Part shown: positions 35,291 to 46,635 of the stretch, in pieces
Numbering within the stretch: position 1 is the first letter of the stretch
Layout: every line of letters begins with the position of its first letter
Origin: Rhynchosporium graminicola
Taxonomy: Eukaryota > Ascomycota > Leotiomycetes > Helotiales > Ploettnerulaceae
Length of the DNA: 64,000 nucleotides
Reading direction: 5' to 3'
NCBI GenBank assembly: GCA_900074885.1
Contig: FJUW01000014.1
Span: 848,095 to 912,094, forward strand
Notes under the pieces: generated by a model
The model's database searches: none
Seen by the model: only the letters and a program-made list of their open reading frames with translations
Told to the model about the DNA's origin: nothing
Position numbers and translations under genes: made by a program

Positions 35291-36867
35291 ATGTTTTCCG
35301 CCTCCTGGCGCGTCTATAGTGAGGTTCCAGAGCTCTTCGATGGTTTCCTACGTAAGTTCTCCAGCCATTTCGAATACTCATACATAAACTGCGTGGCTAA
35401 GAAGCCACAGGCCCGTTCTTCCTCATCCCTCAGGAACCCTCGCAAAGTCTCCCTGGATTGTACAACAAGCGCGCATGCTGGGCTATGGCCGAGATGTTCA
35501 TATCCTATCTACTCACTGTAGGCTGGAGTCCAGATGATATCCAGCGAGGGTTTAATATGAGGTGGACAAGTCTCGCCACACAGGAGAATTTGATACCAAG
35601 TTTCTGCAATACTGCCTTCGAATTTACCACAACTTGCGCCGCGCAGGTCAATTTGCAGACTTTGCAGAGGGTAATCTAGTTTCTGGCAGAGAAAATAGCT
35701 TTGGAATTGGTGCAGACCAACCATGGTGCAATCCCTTCTTGGACCCAGCGATAGTGAAACAGTATGGAAGGGACGACGAGATCAGCAGCGAGATGGGTAT
35801 GTTATAACTCGATATCATTCATTTCATTGAACGATGTTCCTAAAGCATTTACTGACTAGGTCTCCTTAGATACATGTGAGGCCCCTGACAGGCAGACGGA
35901 GGAGATATTGCAAGACATGCGAACCCAGCTTCACAGAGAAGCCGAGCGTAAATGGCATAGTATATTGATGGTCAATCATGAAGAATACAAAAAATTAGGC
36001 TAATATGTCATAGAAAAAGCCGCTGAGATTTTTGATGGTAAGCCAAGTCTTCGAGGTCCCTCACTTTCCAGAACTCCCAGCTCTGCACCGCCACCCCAAT
36101 CTGGACGACGCGTTACATTTCCGTACGAGCCAACGATGACGGAAAGCTCTGTGTCGGGTTCTCGGAATAGACGATATAATCGAAACACAGATACACCATA
36201 TGGTGAAGCCAGAGGAAGAAGTATATCTCGATCCGCATCTACTTCTCAACCTACGACTTCCACTTCCCATGCCCATGGTAAATGGCGTTTCCCCAACGAT
36301 CCAAGCAAGGATCTCGCGATCTCCCCACTTCGAATAACCTCACCTGGTGGGACGATCACTACCACGAGTACTAGTGGTGCCAGCACTGTTGCGAGACCTG
36401 TTTACAATCGGCCAGGCAATTGGCTTCGCCGTGATCCCGATCACTACCGTACCAAAGACTTGAGAAGCATGTACGGAGAACCTGTCAAAAGAGACGACCA
36501 TTCGTATCAGCCCAGGGAGAGGTCATACGAACGAACATCCTACGGCCAGGCGCAAAGACAGCGAAGTTCTTCAATGGCTTCGAAGGACCCTACTAGCACG
36601 TTCTACCACCGAGAGATCACAGCAGCTGAAGTTCCTCGTAGCTCCAGCAGGCGCTGGAACGGAACAGAACGTGCTAGAGAACCCGTCCGAACTCCATCTC
36701 GCAGTCCAAGTATGTCAGGTCGTGGAGAACCTGGTACTCGGGACAGCCACAGTCGACGACCTCGTATTAGTCGTAATGATCGCGATCCTCGGCCACCTCT
36801 GGCCTATACTCGACATAGAACATCGAGAGAACTTCATCGCGGAATTCCAGATCCTAGGGGTCTCTGA
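35291..36867 (+). CDS. Hypothetical protein with Arg/Ser-rich C-terminus (448 aa)
   Basis: Five exons: 35291-35351, 35411-35517, 35562-35796, 35870-35959 and 36014-36867, all phases agreeing. Without the last intron (GTATAT...CTAAT...CATAG, 54 bp) the frame would meet TAA at 36000-36002, so that intron matters. The N-terminal half is helical and unlike any family I know (AEMFISYLLTVDKSRHTGE, LQYCLRIYHNLRRAG, QLHREAERKWHKKAAEIF). The C-terminal 270 residues are disordered and rich in Arg, Ser, Pro and Tyr, with RGRSISRSAS, RERSYERTSYG, PVRTPSRSPS and SHSRRPR. Such RS-like tails are common in nuclear RNA-associated proteins and in phosphorylated scaffolds. No signal peptide. Function unknown. 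Confidence 0.78.
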
Positions 36868-37644
36868 GCCAGGTATACTGAATTGAAAATCAGCCGCGAT
36901 GATCAATTTCCCTGCATATTTGATATCTCGCCCCAAAGCTTAACAAAATCGTGCGGACCGACTATTTGCGGCGCTTCGAGGATTGATGGTCTTCGAAAAA
37001 AGAACTGTGTGAGATATCACTGGTACGAGAGGAATTCTTGGGGATTAGACAGCCACCTAATAACTGTCTCATTTCCGGGGTATGGAGTGTTTACGTGAGG
37101 ATCAAGTTTTCCACTAATTCTTGCTTGATCAAGCATTTCCACCTGCAAGTTCTTCTGTTCGTGTTGCTATTTCTCTGTCAGACACCTCAATCAAAGGTTC
37201 GTACTCGTCGATTGCAAGGAGCTTTTCTTCAACAGATTTCTTCTCCACTCAAAGGCTGATGTAAGCCAGCAGTTACTTTCCTACTTTGCACAGTGACTGC
37301 TCGAGAAGCTTGCATACTATCGGGCATTGATTTAAGGCGTTTTGCGGTATGTTGAAGCTTGACGAGCTTCTACGGCAAATCCATATACATTACATGAAAC
37401 CCAATTGTCATCTCCCTTTACGTCGTATCAGTAACCGCGCTATGTGACCACAGCAAACTCTCAAGAAGTGTGCAGAGGGCTTGACCTCATCTATCATGAT
37501 TCTCTGTACACTTAGCCGCAATTGACATAATCGACACTGTATGCTGAAATACACGCCGAAATCGCTTCGTTAACATCCTCCTCGCTCTTATTTGACAAAT
37601 AAATCCTTATCCGCTTGCGCCTCGGATCTAATGATAGGTCAAGA
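36868..37644. other. Intergenic, nothing recognised
   Basis: Only short frames without motifs. Confidence 0.5.
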
Positions 37645-38167
37645 ATGTTGAATATCCTCTCAATCATCAACCTCCCTTTGTTCACCACCCTCCTTTCCCT
37701 CAGTCTAAGTATTCTCCGGGTCTGTCAGACCTTCCGTTTCCTCTCATCGATCCACGACTTCACCCCATACTTGTACAGGAGCCAAGAAACCTACTCTAGG
37801 TATCGCAATACCCGCTCTCGGCTCCGATTGTTTGGTGACATCATACATGCCAAAAGAAGGGAACGACTTCCCGGACGCAACTGGTCCGACAGACATCATT
37901 CTGGCTCTGTTTTCGGTTGCGAGACTCGTTGTTGATGGAAAGGAGGGTATTTGAGTGGCGATGAGAATCGACAGTGGCGAGCTGGTGGAAGGGTATGCTC
38001 GGTCTGCTTCTGGCGGAATGATTGATGTATCGGTATCAAGTCGATAGACGATGCTGCATTCCTTAAGTGCATCAGACAAGTCGTGGGTAGCTGGCCAAGC
38101 CTGTTACTCTGACAACATCCCAAAATTAATTCCACTAGGCCAACGCAATTCTCCCGAAGCCTTTTAA
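37645..38167 (+). pseudogene. Decayed gene with hydrophobic N-terminus, or a 79-aa small protein
   Basis: Exon 1 (37645-37708) encodes a hydrophobic leader (MLNILSIINLPLFTTLLSLS). A GTATTC...TACAG intron leads to 37779 and the frame RAKKPTLGIAIPALGSDCLV...TDIILALFSVARLVVDGKEG. It stops at TGA (37952-37954). The same frame continues with protein-like sequence (MRIDSGELVEGYARSASGG) past TAG at 38045-38047 to TAA at 38165-38167. Both internal stops fit CGA-to-TGA and CAG-to-TAG. Either a short 79-aa protein ending at the first stop is made, or a longer gene has decayed. No family is recognised; overlapping minus-strand frames are probably shadows. Confidence 0.35.
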
Positions 38168-38344
38168 ATCATCCCAGAATTTTTAGAAGATATCTCGTCC
38201 ACTGTCTTTTAAAGAACAACTTGAACTCATCAAGTATCACGGCAACTGGCTCGGTCGATCAGACGACCTGCAGCCCATGAGCGCAGCTATTCATATCTTG
38301 CCTCCATGTATCGTGAGTTTTGAATGAGACCAATTAACTCAACT

Positions 38345-39373
38345 TCATTCCTTTATGGCTGGTCTCAGTCCTCCAACGTTACGACGAGGATGGGAAGCAA
38401 ACCAAGCTGACCGTGTCTCGTTAAATTTGTCCCTTTTCTCCGGTGTCGTCATTATATTATAATGATACATGATCTCGGGTACGGTGCTGGTCTCCTTCAC
38501 TCCTTGATTTTCCATAAAATCAAGTAGTTCATCCATCTCTCTGTAATCCCTAGCTCGTGCGCTCACGATCATCGCGCGGACTTGCTCTTTGTTTTCAGTG
38601 GTAGCAGACCATCTTCTGAAGATGTCAAGGAAGAATTCGATATCGTAGTAATCCGAGAGGACTAGATTCTTGACATCGACGGGATTGAAAAACTGACGGA
38701 CAAGGGTTATCGACTCCAGATTGCGGAACCACATTCGAAGCAGAAATTCGATCCAGTGCTTGCTTGATTTCCTAGGTGTTGGATCAAATTGGGAAAAATC
38801 AGAAACTCCCAGATGACGAGGCTTGAAGATTGCGAGCTTTCGCACCTGACGAAGGGTCACCCCTACAAGAGAATCTGGCTTAGTCTTAGCCCAGAGCCCG
38901 CGTACCGCATTCTCGTCTAGGAACAGCGTGTCTATCTCAGGTGAGAACCAGATGATAGGCTTTGTCGTGATTGACTTTTCAGTGTCCTGTCCAGTCGCTC
39001 TCAAAGCTACGTATCTGGACTGCTTACACACAGCAGTCACAGGCGATGGTGGAACGGAAGATGATGCTTGAGTCCAGGTTCGTTTTTGACGAGAAAGGCT
39101 AGGTTGGGACACGCCTGCGCTGCGATGATGTGCCACGCCCTTCTCTCCTCTTTCGGTTTCGATCTCAGGAAGTGCTACGTGGACGAGTCTTGGGGGATTC
39201 GCATGAAAGGCGAGTTCCCAGATGATAATCGCAATTTCATTCGGTAGTTTCGCCCAGAGACCACTTGTATTGGGCATTGTTGTCGATAGTTCATCGCTTT
39301 CGGCATAGAGAAGTCGTGGTGCCCGAGGCGACATCATCTTTTGCAGTGACTGTGCAGGTTCGCATCCACTCAT
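38345..39373 (-). CDS. 2EXR-domain protein (342 aa)
   Basis: An intronless frame with an ATG at 39373. Residues about 36-70 contain LWAKLPNEIAIIIWELAF followed by NPPRLVHVALPE, the signature of the 2EXR domain: an F-box-like opening (LP.EI...IWELA) and an R(L/V)V strand. The middle part includes TAVCKQSRYVALRATG and IDTLFLDENAV, the other conserved blocks of this family (ancestral-residue Cys-x-x-Ser/Ala and D.(V/L)(F/Y)L). The family is greatly expanded in Leotiomycetes and its function is unknown. The domain begins after a short variable N-terminus; the C-terminal 90 residues are charged and variable. The single-exon gene looks intact. Confidence 0.9.
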   Translation of the reverse strand: MSGCEPAQSLQKMMSPRAPRLLYAESDELSTTMPNTSGLWAKLPNEIAIIIWELAFHANPPRLVHVALPEIETERGEKGVAHHRSAGVSQPSLSRQKRTWTQASSSVPPSPVTAVCKQSRYVALRATGQDTEKSITTKPIIWFSPEIDTLFLDENAVRGLWAKTKPDSLVGVTLRQVRKLAIFKPRHLGVSDFSQFDPTPRKSSKHWIEFLLRMWFRNLESITLVRQFFNPVDVKNLVLSDYYDIEFFLDIFRRWSATTENKEQVRAMIVSARARDYREMDELLDFMENQGVKETSTVPEIMYHYNIMTTPEKRDKFNETRSAWFASHPRRNVGGLRPAIKE

Positions 39374-40199
39374 GTTGCCAGTGCACGAAGATTGTCAACC
39401 ATGGTATGCGAGGTGTTCTGTTTTATTCTCGGTAGTCAAAGGCGTCGTAGATGTCAACACTTCTGGCTGGTTCGATGTGTACTTTGCGGGGATCACTTGA
39501 AAAAGATTGAGGGGAGAAGACTATGTGTAGTCAACGCCACGATTTGCAAACTCGTGTGTGAACCAAGATAAGCCGGACCATATCAGCGCGCGCTTGAAGT
39601 GGGGTTGGTAGCTATAAGTTATAAGTACCTATCTAGTGTAGCAAACTTTAGACTGACACTGACACTGGAGCCTAGACTTGTGTATTAAAGCTGTCGTGGA
39701 CACTCAAAAAGGTAGCGTGAGACATTGTCTTTTTGGAGTCTGATCACGCTCTTATGGGAACATGTTAGCAGCTTTGATTAGGAAATACATATATGCCTTG
39801 ACGACTGCTCAGAATCGCAAAATGAGGGCGTGCGTTGAGGGAAGGATATCTTCCAGTAGGTGTCTGGTCAGAAAAGATTTGTGTGCACACCATCAAGGGA
39901 ATAGTTTTTCAGTGATAATAAAAAATTGCTCACGGAGTATGTAGTATCGTCGTCCATGTTGCGCTTCGTTAGGAGAAAAGTTGTTTAACTTGTATACTTG
40001 ACGTTGACTTCAGCAGCCTAGTTCAGTACATTACTTGTGACAAAAGCAATTGAAATCTTGGCGACATCATCGAAATCATACTTGTACAGTATAAGTATCA
40101 GCCCCACCAGATCCAAACCCCTCCAAAATGTCCCCTCTGTTGACCAAGATCTAACCGGCAACATCAGCCATCGCGACACAAACGTCGTACAACCTCAAG
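39374..40199. other. Intergenic between divergent genes
   Basis: Shared upstream region of the 2EXR gene (-) and the Rqc2-like gene (+). No motif recognised. Confidence 0.5.
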
Positions 40200-43100
40200 A
40201 TGAAGCAAAGATTTTCCTCTATAGACGTTAAGGTATGGCATGCTCCCCTCTCTCCTCAATCACCACTAAAATGTCTTCCAGGTAATAGCTCACGAGCTCT
40301 CCGCCGCCCTCGTCAGCCTCCGAGTCTCCAACATCTACGACCTCTCCTCCAAGATCTTCCTAGTCAAATTCTCGAAACCCTCTTCAAAGGAACAAATCAT
40401 AATCGACTCCGGATTCAGATGTCACCTCACGTCCTTCTCGCGGGCAACAGCCGCGACGCCGTCAATGTTCGTGACTCGACTACGGAAATACTTGAAAACG
40501 AGACGTGTTACGAAGGTAGCGCCAGTGGGTACGGATCGTGTGTTAGAGTTTCAATTTAGTGAGGGCCAGTATAGGCTCTATCTAGAGTTCTATGCTGGGG
40601 GCAATGTTATACTCACGGACAAGGAGTTGAATATCCTAGCTTTGCTGAGAGTTGTGGCTGCGGGTGAGGGTCAGGAGGAAATACGCATTGGAATGAAATA
40701 TTCTTTGGAAAATCGACAAAATTTTGGGGGCATACCGCTCTTGACAAAGGCACGGCTACAAGAAGCTCTGCAGAAGTCCGTGGATAGAGGAGATGAGGAT
40801 CTGGTAGCTGGAAAGAAAAAGAAGAAGGCATCGGACGCGCTGAGGAGAGCGTTGGCTGTTTCTATCACAGAATTTCCGCCGATGTTAGTGGATCATGCTA
40901 TGCGGGTGACGGATTTTGACTCTTCTCACAAGCCGGCTGATGTATTACAAAGTCAAGATCTGCTAGATCATTTGATGCGATCGTTGGAGGAGGCTCAGAG
41001 ACTGGTTCAGGAGATCACAAGTTCCGAGGTGGCAAAAGGATACATCTTCGCGAAGAAGAAAGATGGCTACGAGGGTGGCTCTGAACCCGATGTTGCTCGG
41101 AAGTTTCTTGTCTACGAGGATTTTCACCCCTTCCGGCCACTACAATTCGAGAACAACCCTGAGACGGTTTCCTTGGAGTTTCACGGATTCAACAAGACAG
41201 TCGACGAGTTCTTCTCTTCCATCGAGGGGCAGATGCTGGAATCTCGTCTGCAGGAACGAGAACAGAATGCGAAACGCAAAATTGAAGCTGCGAGGCAGGA
41301 TCAAGCTAAGAGACTTGGTGGATTACAAGAGGTCCAAGAACTGAATATCCGAAAAGCCGGAGCTCTTCAAGCGAATCCGGAAAGAGTGCAGGAGGCTATG
41401 GACGCAGTCAATGGTCTCATTGCACAAGGAATGGACTGGGTAGAGATTGGAAAGCTTGTAGAGATAGAGCAGAAGCGCCACAATCCGGTAGCTTCGATCA
41501 TTAAGCTGCCTTTGAAGCTCCAAGAAAATACCATTACCTTGTTACTGGATGAGGAGGAGGTTGTTGAGGATGACGAGTCTGCTGACGAGACCGGTAGCGA
41601 CGTATCTGATAGCGAAGACGATGCCCCCAAAAAAGAGTCCAAGCAAAAGGTCACAGAAAAGAGGTTGATAATTGACATTAACCTAGCCCTATCCCCATGG
41701 GCCAACGCAAGAGAATATTACGACCAGAAACGCACTGCCGCTGAGAAGGAACAGAAGACATTGCAGTCATCGTCGAAAGCGCTTAAAAGTCAAGAGGCCA
41801 AGATAAACCGTGATCTGAAGACTGGTCTGAAGAAGGAAACTGCAGTATTACGCCCAGTGCGGAGGCAGATGTGGTTCGAGAAGTTTCACTGGTTCATCTC
41901 CTCTGACGGATACCTTGTACTGGCTGGAAAGGATGCTCTGCAGAATGAGCATCTGTATCGAAAACACCTCAAGAAGGGCGATATTTATGTTCATGCTGAA
42001 GTACAAGGTGCTGCTTCAGTCGTCATCCGCAACAATCCCAAGACCCCTGACGCACCAATCCCACCTTCTACATTGTCGCAAGCAGGCACATTATCCATCT
42101 CCTGCTCATCCGCCTGGGATGCAAAGGCTGGAATGTCAGCTTGGTGGGTGACCGCTGACCAGGTAGCCAAAGCTGCGCCCAATGGAGAATTTCTACCAGT
42201 TGGAAACTTCATGATCAAAGGCAAGAAGAACTTTCTACCACCGGCAGCCTTACTTCTTGGTTTCGGCGTTCTCTTTCAGATCAGCGAAGAAAGTACCGCG
42301 AGACATACCAAGCACAGGCTTCAAGACGATACACCAGCAGCGTCCGATCATGCCGAATCAACTGTCACGGCTGAAGTACCTGAGCTAGATGATGACCAGA
42401 ATAGTATACCTGATGACTACCAGGAATCCGAAACAGACGAAGAGGATCGAGATCGAGACACTTCAAATCCACTGCAAACACAGCCTCGAGCAGGATCAGT
42501 CATCTCCGATGGCGGTGAAGAAGAACTCATAGCCGAGATTTCGCATCTCGAGGTAAGAGACACCAAAAGCGACGCCCAGGGATCACCCTCCGAAGCTGAA
42601 GATTCCGACCACCCCGACTCTGACGACGGCGAACCGCTTCCAGTGACCGGTAAACAAACATCCGGCCCCAATAAAGCAACACCAAAAGGTCCCGCCCCGC
42701 CAAAGAGAGGCAAGCGAGGCAAAGCCAAAAAGATAGCCACGAAATACAAAGACCAAGACGAAGAAGACCGGATCTTTGCACAAAAACTTCTTGGTGCTTC
42801 CGCAGGCGTCGATAAGGCAGCTGCGGAAGCGGAGGCGAAACAAAAGCGTGAGGAGGAGTTAGCGTTCCAAAAAGAGCGTCGAAAAGCACAGCATGAACGT
42901 ACGCAGAAAGATATGGCTGGATATGAAGCTATACGAAAAGCTAAGCTTGAAGCTGGGAGTACCGCCGATGATGATGCCGAGGAGGAGAAGACAACTAACC
43001 TTGATACATTGATCGGTAAACCTCTTCGAGGTGATGAGATTCTAGAAGCAATCCCATTCTGCGCCCCCTGGGCTGCGATGGGTAATTATAAGTATAAAGT

Positions 43101-43374
43101 TAAGCTACAGCCAGGGACGCAGAAGAAAGGCAAAGCTATCAAAGACATCATGGCGAGATGGGTGGGTGACATGACGACTAAGGGGAAGGTGGATGACACT
43201 AGCCAGGATGCGGAGAGGATGTGGCCACGGGAGGTGGAATTATTGAGGGCGTGGAAAGTGGAGGAGGTTACGAATACGGTGTTTGTTAGTAAAGTTAGGG
43301 TTATGATGACTGGCGGTACAGGAGGTGTCAAAGGGCCGAAGGCCAAGGGGAAGAGTAGGGGTCAGAAGAAGTGA
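40200..43374 (+). CDS. TAE2: Rqc2/NEMF homologue, ribosome-associated quality control factor
   Basis: Exon 1 (40200-40232) encodes MKQRFSSIDVK. A 49-bp intron (GTATGG...TTCCAG) follows, then one long exon (40282-43374). The product is 1041 aa, in the usual range. The NFACT-N part begins with VIAHELSAALVSLRVSNIYDL. Coiled-coil Glu/Lys-rich segments follow. NFACT-R lies at about residues 540-670 (MWFEKFHWFISSDGYLVLAG, HAEVQGAASVVI, GNFMIKGKKNFLPP). Acidic and Lys-rich linkers lead to the C-terminal domain at about residue 935 (PFCAPWAAMGNYKYKVKLQPG). Rqc2 binds the 60S subunit with obstructed nascent chain, recruits the E3 ligase Ltn1 and directs C-terminal Ala/Thr (CAT) tailing. Orthology to yeast Tae2 is inferred from domain order. 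Confidence 0.95.
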
Positions 43375-44117
43375 GGAGGGTGATAGATGAAGAGAGCAGA
43401 GGAGGGCATGTAGATAGAGTGCATAGATGGGCCTAGACAGAGATTCAGCAAAGAGGAAAAAACGAGCCAGTGCATCTCAAGAGAAGATTTACATTCTCTT
43501 GTTAACCTCGGTGTCCTGTGTCTGAATAGCCAGCATGCAATATACGAAGATTACTGATATCATAAGGTCGTTTCTCGCCTCAAATTGACAACCTGAGGGG
43601 TGGGATGATGGAAATGTAAGAGATTGGTTTAAAGATTGTAATTTTCAGGCATCAAAAAGTGGCTTCTCTATCGAGCATGTATCAGAAGATGAGTTCGAGG
43701 AAGGTGCAGCAAGATAGCAGCGACTTCGGGCTCGTAGTCTTATCAGACGAAAATCGCGCACCATGAATCTAGGAAGGAGCAACTGGCCACCTCACTGCCA
43801 GAACAAACTCGAAATTGCTTGATCACGGCAGGATCAGGCCTGTCCAGCCAATTCGTCTGGGTACTCTTTGGTTCTGAGTGATTCCTACACATTGATCACA
43901 GGGAGAAATACGTGCATCGTGTACCGCGATGTTGAGATTCTCGCTTGTATTTGCTTGACCTTCGAGATTGTGTGTGGACGATGAGCTCTTCAGACATCTC
44001 CCCTGGAAGAGGAAAACAATGCAATTTTATCTAAACATACTGAAGCCTTGTACTTCAATTCATAATACAAAGTATCCGGCGATTGCTCTCCCTCGAAAAT
44101 TAGCTCCCGCAAGGGTA
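43375..44117. other. Intergenic between the Rqc2-like gene and the CaaX cluster
   Basis: The 3' flanks of two convergent genes. No gene recognised. Confidence 0.5.
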
Positions 44118-44387
44118 TCACATCACCAAACAGCAGCCGCAGTCTTTACTCCGCGCAGATCCTTCCCCGAGTTCATTTCCCTGAGCAGGTCTTGATGGAC
44201 GATGTTTATTGAGCGGGATTGTTCTCGTGTAGTCGAAGCTGTCGGGTAGAGTGCTTCTGCTTCTTTGAGAAAATTAGTTGGTTGTTGGATGGTACACTGT
44301 CTGTGTACTAGCAATGTTTGAACTTGGAGGACAGAGAAGGAAGACTTACTGGCCACGTCGCTTGTCCCAGCCACTTTCTGGGCTCAT
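44118..44387 (-). CDS. Small CaaX-box protein A (60 aa, C-terminus CLVM)
   Basis: Exon 1 is 44387-44350 (MSPESGWDKRRG), followed by an 87-bp intron (GTAAGT...AACTAATT...CAAAG) in phase 2. Exon 2 is 44262-44118. The protein ends KDCGCCLVM: a CaaX box with Met, the form favoured by protein farnesyltransferase, and two further cysteines just before it that could be palmitoylated. The middle is basic and Pro-rich (NKHRPSRPAQG). No signal peptide or enzymatic domain. Compared with B-D it shares the one-intron, phase-2 architecture and, with B, the ending DCGCC(L/V)(V/I)M. Expected fate: farnesylation, removal of the last three residues and methylation, anchoring it at a membrane, or export like an a-factor lipopeptide. 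Function unknown. Confidence 0.75.
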
Positions 44388-45499
44388 GATGGATGTTTTT
44401 GTGCTGTGCTTGCCTCGGAGATGATGTTGAGGGTTTTGAAGGGCCTGGGTATGCGATGCAATTTGCGGTATTTGGTTTGGCGATTGTGGGGTATTGGTTG
44501 GCGAGAGGCAGGATTAATTGTGCTTAATTCTCGTCAACGCAAGTAAATATGGTATTGAACTCTAGGATACTTTAGATAGAATGGGTGGACGTAGGCTCTA
44601 TCTTTGTAGGTCGTGGTATCATTACTGTGACTCTTGCAACTTGCCTGAGTCTCAGTTAAGTCTGAATGTAAAAGAGAACTCGTTCTTGGCAATCACAAGA
44701 GTGATTCACTTCATGAATAGCAACTCTTGTAAAGTCAAATCACAAGCCCATACATCTGCCCGCTCTCTCCTTGTCTACAGCTGTCAAAGTAGAAACCCCC
44801 CTAAGATTTCTTAGACCGCGTCTTATCTGTATTCTACAGCCTCAGCTTGATTACTTCTGCAAGGACAAAGCTATAACGTTATAAATACCACTATTCATGA
44901 CAGGAATATCGTTGATGGTGCAGCTACTTTCTCACATGGGAAGGTACTAATTATTGGAGCGTGATTTAAATAGAAGATAGGCTTTGATACGTATCTCTAT
45001 TCAATTTGGTAGTGTCTCAAAACTTCATCTTCTCTGGAAGAATCCTCATTCAGCAACACTGTGAAGAAAAACGAGATTTGTTATTGACTTTTGGGCCTAC
45101 TCTCGCTTAGACTCGCTCCGGTCTTAAAAGGATTATGGCTAGCAAATTGGCTTCTTCAGATTTCTCACTAGCGTTCAAGAATACGTACTTACAGTGTCAG
45201 AGAAAAAAAAAGGGTGGCAGTATTGTCCTCTTTGGCCTCTCTGGCCTCTCTGGGGGAATCGCTGCGGTTATGTCTTTCACTATCAGCTAAATTTCCAGCT
45301 GGTGAGATTTCACTCGACTCGTTAGGGGAGTAGCCAGAACAGGCATCCTGAGACCCCAGGTCTCTATTTTCAATGCCGACGAGCCTCTCCTGAGTTCTCT
45401 TATAGAAGTGACTAATACAAGAACTCGGGGAACTCCAAACTTGTATATTCAATTATGGTACAGATATCAGGCAGCCCAAACCTTCCAAGTCCCCCATCC
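44388..45499. other. Intergenic between CaaX genes A and B
   Basis: Holds the putative A promoter with the palindromic motif at 44691-44706. A minus-strand frame at 45189-45452 lacks an ATG and is not accepted as a gene. Confidence 0.5.
44683..44710. promoter_or_regulatory. Palindromic motif upstream of CaaX gene A
   Basis: AATCAC-AAGA-GTGATT at 44691-44706, preceded by CTTGGCAA and followed by CACTT. The same arrangement recurs at 45984-46026. It lies about 305 bp upstream of the ATG of gene A. A dimeric regulator site is inferred. Confidence 0.5.
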
Positions 45500-45752
45500 T
45501 CACATTATCACACAGCAGCCGCAATCGTTATTGTCCTCCCTTCTTCCATGGTGATGCCCGTGATGGTCTCCAATTGGTCTCATCGTGTCGTGATTTGTTC
45601 GCAGAATAGTCCTGTAGATAGGAGACTTTCGTTAGCAAAGGACGCTTTCAGTTTTGATGCCTAATTTGTTACTGAGCAAATCTGATAACTCACAAACCAA
45701 TATTGTTATTTCGGCCACTTGGAGGGCTTATATTGCCCTGGCTGTATTCCAT
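45500..45752 (-). CDS. Small CaaX-box protein B (56 aa, C-terminus CVIM)
   Basis: Exon 1 is 45752-45694 and exon 2 is 45611-45500, with an 82-bp phase-2 intron (GTGAGT...GCTAAC...CTACAG). The donor GTTTGT five bases earlier would give a stop. The protein carries a His-rich block (GDHHGHHHGRRED) and ends NDCGCCVIM; CVIM is the same CaaX box as in human K-Ras4B. Two extra cysteines precede it. The N-terminal exon is Ser/Asn-rich (MEYSQGNISPPSGRNNN). The His cluster plus Cys-x-Cys-Cys could bind metal (inference). It lies back to back with gene C across a shared upstream region of about 580 bp. Function unknown. Confidence 0.77.
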
Positions 45753-45983
45753 GATGTGCTAGCGTGTTTCTTTGACTGCAGCGTGTGTTGATATTAATGG
45801 AATCTCTCTGTGTGGGGGTACGACCAATGATATGCTTTCTTGTTATTGACTTTAGAATTACCGTTGGTTCTTAAGATCCATTGAAGCTTCACTTATATGA
45901 TTTATATAGGTTGAAACGTCGTTATTGTGAATTTGCCTGTTATAAGGGAATAACACAAGCGAAAATGGAACTGAGAGCTCCTC

Positions 45984-46026
45984 CTTGGCAATTATAACGA
46001 CCGAATCACGAGCGTGATTCACTTGA
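45984..46026. promoter_or_regulatory. Palindromic motif in the bidirectional B/C upstream region
   Basis: AATCAC-GAGC-GTGATT at 46004-46019, followed by CACTTGAAC. CTTGGCAAT lies a little further upstream (45984) than in the first copy. It is about 250 bp from the B start and about 315 bp from the C start. The B-C segment thus shares this motif with the A upstream region. Confidence 0.5.
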
Positions 46027-46335
46027 ACAACACAACGCGGACTAACGTCAGTGATGGTTATTCCCTGCTTCTAAATAGTCTCTATTAAATTCTAGCCAGT
46101 GTTGTACAAACTGAAAATATATAAAGCTAACTTTGTACCTTTTCCCATTTTTTTCTATCTCCAGAATACAACAGTCTATCTACAGCTACCTCTAAAGAAA
46201 AACACTCGAACATTTTCTTAGCTCATCTGAGAACTTCAGCAGCCCATAAAAGCTATCAACACAATTCACTACTGTATTCCGCTCGGCACATCTTTAGAAG
46301 TCGTATCAACGTAGCCTCCATCTAGAAAAGCTACC

Positions 46336-46635
46336 ATGCCACGCCTGGTTAACGAAGCTGGTCGTGTCGTGAGCGAGGACTATGAGTATAGGGTTCGTCC
46401 TGATCAACAGCAAACCTGGTCACTAAACACGGGGGGGCAGTAAGTCTCGCTTATTCTTATCTCTAGACCTAACCCAAGTTTTATGAAATTATGACTGGCA
46501 CGCAGGCACTAATAACAGCCGTTTCTTCATAGACACAACCCCGTACGAAATCCTACTATGGAAACAAGGGATCGCCAGCACCACCATCGCTCACGAAAGA
46601 AGAAAATGGAACACGGCTGCTGTGTCTTGATGTGA
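46336..46635 (+). CDS. Small CaaX-box protein C (68 aa, C-terminus CVLM)
   Basis: Exon 1 is 46336-46439 and exon 2 is 46533-46635, with a 93-bp phase-2 intron (GTAAGT...GCACTAATAAC...TTCATAG). An earlier CAG at 46502-46504 is a weaker acceptor because it breaks the frame. The C-terminus is RSRKKKMEHGCCVLM: a polybasic stretch, an extra Cys and a CaaX box, very like the hypervariable tail of Ras proteins but without any GTPase domain. HHHR precedes it. Exon 1 encodes an acidic/aromatic stretch (SEDYEYRVRPDQQQTWSLN). The junction NTGG(Q)HNPVRNP aligns with NTGP(S)NNPARYN in protein D, so C and D are paralogues. Function unknown. Confidence 0.8.

Noticed and set aside
36000..36002. In-frame TAA first read as a C-to-T nonsense mutation in the RS-rich gene
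   Set aside because: A canonical 54-bp intron (GTATAT...CTAAT...CATAG) removes it and keeps phase, so the gene is probably intact.
45189..45458. Possible fifth CaaX paralogue (minus frame containing REAKEDN, like RREDN in protein B)
   Set aside because: No ATG start, no CaaX end in any frame after the GTAAGT donor, and the similarity is only about ten bases.
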